Assembly: GCF_000002995.4 (NCBI RefSeq)
Contig: NW_025062476.1
Span: 13,945,001-14,009,000, forward strand
Reading direction: 5' to 3'
DNA length: 64,000 bases
Source of the DNA: Brugia malayi
Taxonomy: Eukaryota > Nematoda > Chromadorea > Rhabditida > Onchocercidae
Below, piece by piece: positions 20,301 to 29,611 of the stretch; position 1 is the first letter of the stretch, and each line of letters begins with the position of its first letter. A program made the translations under genes and the position numbers. The notes below the pieces were generated by a model. It was given only the letters and a program-made list of their open reading frames with translations. It searched no databases and was not told the origin of the DNA.

Positions 20301-22208
20301 AAACGAAAATAAACTACTAGTATATACATCACAAAGTTTGTATAGATAAAGAAAACACTAGAAAAAGGGCGAAAACGATAACTTTAATAAAAGCACCACA
20401 TCAATAATCAAAGAAACGTACGTCTAGTCAAAGTCTTCAATTCATAAGCGGTAAAGACACCAGTTCCCCAAATACCTTCATGCGCTGCTAATTTGTCAGG
20501 ATCTATAAATGTCAATAAAGTTTAAATCTAATGTGAAGATATTTTCAAATCATAACTTATTATACAATATCTAGAATATTCCAGGACAAAACCTTTCTTT
20601 GAAAATTGAAAATTAAAGAATTATAAGCAATAGTGAGTGCTCCTGTGATCCTAAATAAAATAAAATACCTATAATTCTAAACAGAATGAAATATGTTTAA
20701 ATAATCTGACTCAACAAAAATATGAAAATTTAGTGGGATAATTATATACAACACCTTTATGCCTGACTTGAAAAGATAAGGAAACTATTCCTCAAAATTA
20801 ATGAAAACATCAGCACCTTTCTCATCGCTTTCTTCCTCGGCAGCATCCGGATTTGTTGTATGTATAAAATTTGCCAAAAATAAATCTAATTCGCGTACAG
20901 CTATACTAATATGATAAGGATTTACACATAAACTTGGAAATGCACATTCTGAACATTTTTCCAAACGTTCACCATCCGTACTTTCCAAAGGAATACCCTA
21001 GAAACAGACGTGTTCATGCCGAGATGCCATTTCTATATTCTGCACTGCAGATGAACTGAACTGTTAAATGATCAGAAACTAGATTATCTAAATAGAGAAA
21101 GAAAATCTAGAGATAGAAGCACCGACGTTACAGTAAGAGCAATGCAAATGTTGTAATTCATCCACTAAAATGCAGAAAAATGTTATTAAACCGAATTTAT
21201 AACTCCTCCATACCTTGAATAAAATAACCATCACTAGATCAAGACGCCATACTTTGTCCGCTTGTCGCAGGCAATCGATTCGTCGCATCTTCCCCTTTTG
21301 ATCAGGATTTGACAATATGCAAACTGCTGGCCTCTGTCCTGTGACACAAAGGACAAAATCTTCCCGGCAATGAGGTTGTATATCTTTTCTTAACTTGCCA
21401 AGTAACCGTCCTGCCCATTTCTGTTTTATTTCCACCCTTTCATTCTGTAAATTGGAAGCATGGAATGAAGAATCTCAGTCAACCTTTACTAAATAAAATG
21501 CAAGCGTTATTCCAAATGCATTCAAGCTTTGGTCTATCATTTCCTCACTGTCCTAGTAATGCGGTCGTCGTTTTTTATTTTTTCGACAGATCGAATGATT
21601 GTATCAACCACTGAATAGGACTGAATAGAAATAGTTTAAGAGACACAAAAAATATTCATAGGATATCAGTGTTCAGTAAATGCTTGACTTCATACTTTAA
21701 ATACTTAAATTTGGTAAAACTATGAAATTTTCCAAAACAATTAAAAGCTTGCCATTAACGCATCTTTGCAACTTTTCTCTTCATCGACTGTCATCCGCTT
21801 TTCGTTTCTTTTCATATACCTCCGTTTTGCAGCTTGTAAATTAAACCATACATAACTAAACTCTTTCACATACGGCAACAACGCCTCCACAAAGGGATGA
21901 AATTCATCCTAAAATCCACTCTGTTGCAATTCACGCTACAATTTCTTCCGATTTGAGCTCTTATTCACTTTTCAGTAAGACTTATTAATATTTTGAATTA
22001 AATATCATTTTACTTTTAATTCATATTTGCATTTAATACGTACTTAATACGATTCGGAATATCAAAAGAACGTATTATATAGAGACATAATACTTTTCCA
22101 ACATTCTAAAGAGAGGACAGTAAGCTAAAAGATTTGAATTAAACAGACCACATTGCCAGCTGGATACTGGCTACTGCACAACGGATAATCATTGATACTA
22201 TTTGCCAT
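13198..22208 (-). CDS. Nuclear factor I (NFI/CTF family) transcription factor
   Basis: Eighteen exons: 22152-22208, 21753-21908, 21214-21444, 20817-20997, 20422-20502, 19374-19583, 18966-19096, 18579-18736, 17887-18111, 17362-17501, 16693-16792, 16160-16393, 15318-15531, 14963-15091, 14225-14501, 13920-14028, 13607-13727, 13198-13350; 2907 nt, 968 aa. The NFI DNA-binding domain spans about residues 20-200: [64 protein letters not shown] and [11 protein letters not shown] all match the family. [11 protein letters not shown] follows near 215. The remainder is Ser/Pro/Thr-rich and probably regulatory. It should bind TTGGC-type palindromes as a dimer in the nucleus. Intron 2 has a GC donor (21751-21752). 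The acceptors of exons 7 and 15 were chosen by phase. Alternative splicing is likely. It is clearly longer than vertebrate NFIs. Confidence 0.93.
17327..17356. repeat. Poly(A) homopolymer, 30 nt, inside an NFI intron
   Basis: An uninterrupted A30 run lies a few bases from the donor of the exon at 17362-17501. On the NFI sense strand it reads T30 just downstream of the donor. Confidence 0.85.
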
Positions 22209-23990
22209 AACTGATCAGTCTTCCCTATCGTACGAAACAATGAACGCATGGCACAACGGCGCAGTTACCGTTTTGCGAATATTTATTTGCTTCGCACTTC
22301 CTCCTTTTTGTTCACCTGAAAATTACAGTTTTCATCGATTTAACAAAAAAGCTACGGAAATATGAACTGTGAGCTGTCCAAAACTTACATGAAATAAGAA
22401 AAACAGAATCGTATGAGAAAGAAAATTGCAATTTTACAAAAAACCATAAACCATAAGTTGTTATGCCGAAGTTTCAGAAATTAACAAAATGAATTATAAT
22501 GGGGAATGAATATGTAAATGCCAATAATGATATCACTAAATTTGCAATCCTTTCTCGAACAAAAAAAGTAAAATAGCAAACTGGAATAAAACTTGTGAAG
22601 ATTATATTTACAATCAATTACTTTAGTTAAACATCACTTCAGTTAAGTCTTTAATTAACACAACAATCATTTCAAAGTCTAATAAAAGCAATATTCAAGC
22701 AACATTTACATATAAGTCCTGGAACATATCAGCCCATATCACATCATATCATATCAGATCCAATCAATCTACAACAGCAATTATCTATTTCTACGTACAC
22801 TGAAAAAAAAGCTTACATGGACGTATGCTTCGTATCAAGCAAAAAAAGATTTGCTAAAACTTACTTTCATATAACTCATCTTACGCAATTTACAGCAGTG
22901 TTATATACCCAAACGTTAGGTACGTGTGTAGACGTGTGCAAACATCACGTACGTGGTACACTTTATAGCTTCTATACTAATGAATGGAACGCAAACCGTC
23001 AAATTTACAAAAGAAGGGAACTTGGCAAGATGTTAACTTGGCAACGATTTCTACATGAGATCATGTGCAATTGTTATAGGATGTTGAAAATCAAAATTAA
23101 TGAGATACGATAGTTCGTTGTAAGATCTATTTCGGATAAGAACAGCTCTTTATCTAAGAAAATTTTTTTTTTTTTTGAAAGATTTATGAGTGCTGGGAGA
23201 AAGAATAGGTGGGAATATGTGTAACTGATTGATTACTGATATTTTCCTGTCAGATTTACTTACAGATTTGTGTTCAGGACTTTTTTTCTTTTTTTTTTTG
23301 CTTGCTTTTGTTGAATTCTGTTTTAGGATTCTTTTTTAGATGAAAAATAACTTAACACAGAAAGTGAATATCATATATTACGATGGTATCATGCATACAT
23401 GAGTCATACGACACGTGAAACGTTTAAAAACGTAAAGTACTATTGTAATATACGTTACTCAACTTTCATTTTAGTTTTACTTTTTCCAATGGAAAAGTTA
23501 TTTTCTGGTTGGTTTTTTATGGCGTTTTTCCTAGTAATTTTTCTTTTTCCGCTTTTTCATGGAAGCTATGGATGACTTTTACAACTTTTTCTTTTCTCTA
23601 CCAATTATTGCTGCTTATAAATTTGTCATAATATAAAACATTAAATGATGTAAACACTCCTAATAATTTGTTGATTTCATTTTTTTTCTTTCTACTGTAT
23701 TTCATTTATATTTCTTGTTTATTAATGCCATCATGAAATTAAAATTGTGATAAAATGAAAGGATTTTACTGCATGCAATGATTCAAAACGAATCAAATTA
23801 ATTAGTAGATTGGAAAATTAAGCTAATTTCACTCGAATTAATTAAAACTAACCAAACTAATCATTTAAATAATTTGCAATCTGCGCTGTTAGCCAATTAA
23901 TCTATCGGTTTTTTTCATTTCGCATAAATTTAAAACGCACATTTATTCTTTACCACATGTTTATAAGTTGAATGTAGTTATAATTCTTAC

Positions 23991-24090
23991 CTGCATAAGT
24001 GTCGCACAAATATTGTTGACAGTTCCTTTTTGATAGCGGCAAAGATTGAGAGGATTAATCCTCCTTTTTTGCTTCTCTTCTTTTCGCTAT
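23991..24090 (-). other. Possible alternative first exon of NFI
   Basis: On the minus strand a TTTTTAG acceptor (24091-24092) and a strong ATGCAG|GTAAGA donor bound a 100-nt exon. Its last two codons are ATG CAG. Splicing in phase 0 to the NFI exon at 21753-21908 would give MQDEFHPF, close to vertebrate NFI where Q directly precedes DEFHPF. In another frame the exon is open for 32 codons and could join a 15-nt micro-exon at 24500-24514 containing ATG, also followed by a strong GTAAGT donor. I cannot decide between an alternative NFI start, a 5' UTR exon and a small separate gene. Confidence 0.35.
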
Positions 24091-24930
24091 CTAAAAATTG
24101 GCTAATTAAAACCTTCGTTTTAATAAAATGATTAATACAATAAGGAATTCAGTAGTTAGAACTTTACATCAAATACCAACCAACCCAAAGGATTTCGTAA
24201 AATGAATTTGACGGGTAGGACCGTATGCTTCAACGAGTGGCAAGGTGCGGTGCGCTTCCATTTAAGGTGACATTTAAGGTGACAACAAATTGCGCCTTCA
24301 GAACGCGCACATTGGTGTAGCGCTTTGTGCTAGCGCATGTGAAATGATGAAGTATTTTGTGTATGATTTAAAACACAAATATCTGACTTTAAACAAAGCG
24401 AATTGCTGTCTCTTTGTTTTCACTGCGATATCAACGAGTAATAACGTATTGATCAGTTATACTTAGAATAAAATTTTCATTGCTACAAATGATACTTACC
24501 GTAGAACATATTCCCTGTTGATTTAAATTTGATTGATCTATCTCTGATATCAACTTTTTTGACAAATCATTGAATGAGCATTTTCTATTTTACTTTTGAT
24601 ACTTTCTATAATCAGTCATTTTGCATTTATAACTTTTTCATTTTTGCTATAAGTATATTCCATACCTCTGTTCACAAATGTCCATTTTTGAACCTCACAC
24701 ATATCGTATCATCAATACATTTGCGCCATTTATATGAAATAAGGAATAGTGAAAATAGTAGCGATAAAGCACATCAAAAAGTATCATAAAATGATTCATC
24801 GCGTTCTGTTGGTAATATCTAATGAATATGCAACTTTTAATTCCTATTCACTTTCTCTTACTTTTACCAGTGAATTACAAATCGATAAGTGAATCATTTA
24901 ATAATTAATTAACATAATTTGAAAAGGAAT

Positions 24931-24933
<3 letters not shown>

Positions 24934-24962
<29 letters not shown>
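24934..24962. repeat. Poly(A) homopolymer, 29 nt
   Basis: Uninterrupted A run in the NFI-ALT spacer. Confidence 0.85.
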
Positions 24963-24964
<2 letters not shown>

Positions 24965-25509
24965 GATCTTATGGGATAAACTTATCAAATAAATTAAATT
25001 GTCGAATTGTTTTTTTGGTATATATTTCAGACAAAATATAATTTTATCTGAAAAGAATATAATCTTAATATTACTTCTATTGTAAGTATTCATAACGATA
25101 AAGTTACTTTCAATTTTTGATTTTGTTCTACTGCCAAACAATGATCCAACTTGAAACTGCATGGAATATTATCACTTTCTAAAAAATTGTCTAGGCTTTA
25201 ATCACTCCTAATGGCCGGGAGCGTTATCAGTTTCTGTGCTTACCAGCTAATATTTCACTGTGAATTTCATTTGGTTCAATTTAGAATAAAGCATTAAATG
25301 AAATGAAAGTGTTCCATTGAAGCACTAAATGAAATGAGCAGTTTGTTGCAGTTTATCCTTATGAACTAAACTTTCCTTTGCTTTTTTTTTACTTTTCAAT
25401 CTTTGTTCAATTTTATATTTGTAATTTACTTGATGATAACGAGTGTTTCGCAAAATATATTCATCAGCATTCCATTTTTTACAGAGTTTAAAATTTCCCT
25501 TTTTGTGGT

Positions 25510-25510
<1 letters not shown>

Positions 25511-25540
<30 letters not shown>
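25511..25540. repeat. Poly(T) homopolymer, 30 nt
   Basis: Uninterrupted T run in the ALT 3' flank. Confidence 0.85.
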
Positions 25541-25542
<2 letters not shown>

Positions 25543-25901
25543 GAATGAACAATACAGCATTTTTTGCATGGAATTTTAGTTTAATGTATTTTATTGTTGA
25601 TAGACAATCGAATCTGAACATGTTATTACTACTTGAATTTTTTAAAAAATGTAAAGAACAACTTTTGTCATTCAAGATATCCAATTATAACATCGCTTAT
25701 TCTTCCTGTTACATTAAAGATTTTAATAGAAATCTGTGACACAATGTAATGTGATGTGACATATTTGATTGTCGCACATATTTCCAATATTTAATAAAAT
25801 AGCGGTAAAACCAAAGTTAAATGTTATTTGTTAGAAAGAATTAAATTTGAAAAGTGTAAGAAATGGATGGAAAGTTGGTAGTATCAAAGACTGATTCATT
25901 C

Positions 25902-27402
25902 CTATGCGCACTGCCAACCTGCTTCAGGTGCACAGTACGAATACTCCAATTTACCATTGTTCGTTCTTTCGATGACGCACGAATGCAACTTATCTTCGCA
26001 GAAGCAGCCTCTGTCACTGAAATATGACTTATTAGTGCTATTAAGAAGTGGGGACACAGCGTTGACAGTTGTGGGGAACACTGGGAGGGAGAAGTGGGGA
26101 CACAGAGTTGACAGTTTGAGGAACACTGGGAGGGAGAAGTGGGGATACACCGTTGACAGTTTGAGGAACACTGGGAGGGAGAAGTGGGGACACAGCGTTG
26201 ACAGTTGTGGGGAACACTGGGAGGGAGAAGTGGGGACACAGCGTTGACAGTTTGAGGAACACTGGGAGGGAGAAGTGGGGATACAGAGTTGACAGTTGTG
26301 GGGAACACTGGGAGGGAGAAGTGGGGACACAGCGTTGACAGTTTGAGGAACACTGGGAGGGAGAAGTGGGGACACAGCGTTGACAGTTTGAGGAACACTG
26401 GGAGGGAGAAGTGGGGACACAGCGTTGACAGTTGTGAGGAACACTGAGAAGTAATTTCCGCAAGAAATGATTGAAGTGGCTTACGTCCATGCCTGATTCT
26501 CGCTCAGTCTGCACCACGCTTGTGGTTCACGTTGATCGTAGCAAGCTTCGTGCGAAGAGCACTCTTTCTTTCTGCAAACAATCGAATGGAAAAGTGAGGT
26601 GAGCTCTTTATTTGTATTATTTGTGAACTTTTTTCCTAAGTAAGTGATATGTGACATTTTCATAAGTAAAGTAATGTGTGACATTTTCATAAGTAAAGTA
26701 ATGTGTGACATTTTCATAAGTAAAGTAATGTGTGACATTTTCATAAGTAAAGTAATGTGTGACATTTTCATAAGTAAGGTAATGTGTGACATTGATATGG
26801 GACATTTTGGAGTCAATTTAAGAAATAACTATTTCAGAGCGAAATGAAAGATTGCAGCGATACAAATAACACATTTTTAATAAAAGGACCCATAAAAAGT
26901 GAGATGGAAAGGGAACCGATTCCTCAGAAATATTTTGAAGGATTCAAATTATTGAAAGTACCAAACGACTCACTTGCCATCAGTTTCAACAAATTCCCCT
27001 TTGGTTACATATTCATCACCTCCTTCACTACCACCTCCGTCCTCGCTGTCGTCGGTGTCATCGGCTGCGGAGTCCTAAAAAAAATATTTTCTTTTTGATG
27101 GATTTGAAAAGAAATGGTGGCAATTCAAGTCCTGCATTATGTCTCATTTCAGTCAACTCATAAGTCATTTTCTCGAAAGAGCTCCACGTTACCACCTGCT
27201 TATCAGTTTGTCTCACGTACTATCCCGTGACCTGGCTAGGTCTGTACTACTACTGTCGATTTAGTGATTTGGTTAACATAGTGGTTTCTTATTTCTTTAA
27301 TAAATTTGCAAAAGTTACATCGAACTCTTCGTCTGATTCTGATGCACACGGAAGTGTCACAAAAAGAATTACCAAACCGAATGCTATTAAAAGTTTATTC
27401 AT
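25902..27402 (-). CDS. alt: Abundant larval transcript (ALT) secreted filarial antigen
   Basis: Four exons: 27319-27402, 26974-27074, 26485-26571, 25902-26016; 387 nt, 128 aa. Residues 1-20 (MNKLLIAFGLVILFVTLPCA) are a clear signal peptide. An acidic segment rich in Asp/Glu/Gly/Ser follows (about 21-55), ending YVTKGEFVETDGK, then a Cys-rich domain with ECSSHEACYDQREP, a GCFCEDK motif and a C-terminal SYCAPEAGWQC. This order is diagnostic of the filarial ALT family, highly expressed by infective larvae and secreted; function is thought to be host modulation but is not certain. The start lies 9 nt from a TTTTTGCAG acceptor, consistent with trans-splicing. Introns 2 and 3 carry unrelated minisatellites. 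Length equals the ALT proteins with a full acidic domain. Which paralogue this is cannot be told. Confidence 0.93.
26050..26450. repeat. 45-46-bp minisatellite filling ALT intron 3
   Basis: About nine tandem units begin with GTTGACAGTT. Two unit types alternate irregularly: one continues GTGGGGAACACTGGGAGGGA, the other TGAGGAACACTGGGAGGGA. The array occupies most of the 468-nt intron between exons 26485-26571 and 25902-26016. The plus strand is G-rich; the first type holds four G-runs compatible with a G-quadruplex. Long minus-strand open frames across it are a by-product of repetition. Confidence 0.93.
26645..26805. repeat. 27-bp minisatellite in ALT intron 2
   Basis: Five to six near-perfect copies of a unit built on GACATTTTCATAAGTAAAG with TAATGTGT. 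They sit between the ALT exons at 26974-27074 and 26485-26571. The period is a multiple of three, so several frames stay open on both strands without being coding. Confidence 0.93.
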
Positions 27403-27411
27403 TTTCTCTTC

Positions 27412-27413
27412 CT
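27412..27413 (-). promoter_or_regulatory. Putative spliced-leader acceptor of ALT
   Basis: On the minus strand GGTTGTTTTTGCAG ends here, leaving an 8-9 nt leader before the ALT ATG at 27400-27402. Confidence 0.5.
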
Positions 27414-27694
27414 GCAAAAACAACCAAATATTAATCGCATTTGCATAAATTGCGCTAAAGTAAGTTATTGCAAGCCAAAATAAAATATCGCTTCTACTTC
27501 CATCGCTCCAACTATCCATTAGTTAATTCCAAGCATTGTTCCTTATGATTTTTTTCTTTAAAACAGTCCACTGTCCAAAGATCACATTTTTTGGAAGTAA
27601 AACTCACATTGAAGTAACTCAATCACGAATTAATAGTAATCTTTAATTATTCATAAAAAAGAACTTACTAATTTGTCAGTCTTATTCGAAGCGG

Positions 27695-27746
27695 TGATAA
27701 AGAAATGATAAGATCAAATGATCAGAAAATTGATTCCTCTTATATA
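27695..27746 (-). promoter_or_regulatory. Candidate ALT promoter: TATA box with GATA motifs
   Basis: On the minus strand TATATAAG is found at 27739-27746, about 340 bp from the ALT start. If used, an outron of roughly 300 nt would precede the trans-splice acceptor. Two plus-strand TGATAA motifs lie at 27695-27700 and 27706-27711. In such AT-rich DNA these could arise by chance. Confidence 0.25.
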
Positions 27747-29550
27747 TTCGAATAATAAGTGTACCTTTCGGCAGATGTGCGCTTTTTTTTGTTTTTGAGA
27801 AAATTATTCTATTATTCTAAATTCCATTTGTGGGAGTGCATCAAAACACACTGACCTTTATGATGACATTTAGCTTCTTGCCAAGTTGACTTCTACAGCT
27901 GAGTCATTCATTCCATTTCATTCGGTTACGGAAAGTTAACACAGCTGTGCTTCAACGAAAAAGGATATCAGATCATTTTTACAAATGCTTTTTCTTTATT
28001 TTTTGCTTCGAAATTTTATTTCATAAAAATTACTAAGTTTCTCATTTGGGATGCAAAAGTGTTATAAGTTGTTTATTCATGTTACAAAATCGATTCGTCA
28101 GGGTTTTGTCTTTCGTTTGATAGCTCAAATACTTTTTCAGGTTCTAACCTAAAATACTATTGACTATCAAAATGAGCCAATTTTTACAAACGTTTTCAAA
28201 AATGAGTTATCTATTTGCTTCTATTCTTTAATGACTTAAAAGTTTTTATTATTTACTTCAAAATATTTTCATAAATGATAGCAATTTTGCGCTGCAATTT
28301 AAATGATATTCAAAGTAAAAATCACAGTATTCAATAATAAATTATAAATATATCACAATGAGTTAATATATTGGAAATATCGAATTACAACATGAAATAA
28401 ATGAAATTACTTAAAATACTCATCAGAAATATGTAAATATATGAGCAACAATAATTTGTCACTGCGAAAATTTTCACTAAATATTTTCCTTCACAATTTC
28501 AATTGACAACAAACAGATAATTAAACTTGGAAGGTTTATGCTACTATTAAGATAGATTATAACTAATATAATATAAGTAAGAAATATTTAAGTGTTACTT
28601 AGCTAATTTTTAGGAAATCATCGAATTATTAAATCATATTTAGCACTCTTTTTTTGCTCAGGTTCAGCAATTTCTCGTAGTTATAGGCTTATTGCTTATG
28701 CATGGTTTCAACAACAAATAAGCAGGCATGCATGAATGTAGCATGCAGAAGTGCATGCGCTGCAGTAAATGTGGATGTAATGGCAACTTGTGAGGTGAAT
28801 AGAGGAATAATATTCCTTTTAAAAATGAAATAATTCATTTCATAGAATTTATTAATCTTTCTTTGTTTTATTTAATAAAAATGAAATTATATGTGTGATC
28901 TGATAAGTAAATGATAACGTTCCCAGCCAGCACTTTCATATTTTTGATACATAGTATTGAATAGTTTGATTAGCAAATGCAAGCATAATTCCGATATAAA
29001 ATATTTTTTAATTTTAGGTATTTCAACATCTGAAACAATTATCAAATGTTTCTGGATGGACAAAAACGATAATATTTCTTTACTTTATTTTCAATAGAAA
29101 TGCAATATTCTATCCTGGTATATTTAATAATCTAGTTTTAACAGATAGATAATTAATAGCGATCTATTATGATCTGATAATTAATCACTCGGTTTTTTGC
29201 CCGTGATAACATTATTTTTACTTACAATTTTATTTTAACTTATGTATTAACTTTTGTTCCATGTGTAGGTAGTATTCTACTATTTCAATGATTATTTATG
29301 TCTGATATCAACTTTTTTTTTCTGTTAATGTAATATATTGTATTAATAAATAGTACCATTTGGAAATTTCCTTATCATTTGTATAGTAAGAAGTGATTTA
29401 ACCTTAAATGATATGCGGTGATACTGTAATGAATTTAGGATATCATACTGTAAGTATTCGTTAGTGCTATGGAAATACATTTATATGATAAAATGATAAA
29501 TTGGTCATATCTGAAATGAACTTCAACAAGAAAAAATTATTGATAACTAA

Positions 29551-29556
29551 TTTATT
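29551..29556 (-). terminator. Polyadenylation signal candidate of SCP-x
   Basis: AATAAA on the minus strand about 56 nt downstream of the SCP-x stop codon, a typical distance for nematode genes. Confidence 0.45.
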
Positions 29557-29611
29557 CAAATTTAAAAAATTTCTATTACAAGTAAAATAGACAAAATTAG
29601 AAACTTTTACA

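Larger units (their letters stand above)
22209..25901. other. NFI upstream region and ALT 3' flank
   Basis: Contains the NFI promoter side and tentative upstream exons (listed separately). A plus-strand frame at 22817-23113 shows no family signal. CATTTAAGGTGA is directly duplicated near 24258-24282. Poly(A)/poly(T) runs lie at 24934-24962 and 25511-25540. For ALT, a minus-strand ATTAAA near 25789-25794, about 110 nt past the stop, could serve as poly(A) signal. Confidence 0.5.
27414..29611. other. ALT upstream region and SCP-x 3' flank
   Basis: Mostly AT-rich noncoding sequence. It includes the candidate ALT promoter and, at 28699-28757, five TGCATG/CATGCA hexamers in about 60 bp. A minus-strand AATAAA (plus-strand TTTATT, 29551-29556) lies about 56 nt past the SCP-x stop. 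No other gene is seen. Confidence 0.5.

Noticed and set aside
22817..23113. Plus-strand 98-aa frame
   Set aside because: No domain, no clear splice sites, and biased to codons expected by chance.
25841..26517. Overlapping minus-strand open frames of 158-185 aa
   Set aside because: They read through the 45-46-bp minisatellite in ALT intron 3; the repeats keep frames open, and only the short ALT exons at the ends are coding.
26481..26847. Open frames on both strands over the 27-bp repeat
   Set aside because: The period is a multiple of three, so openness is automatic; only 26485-26571 is an ALT exon.
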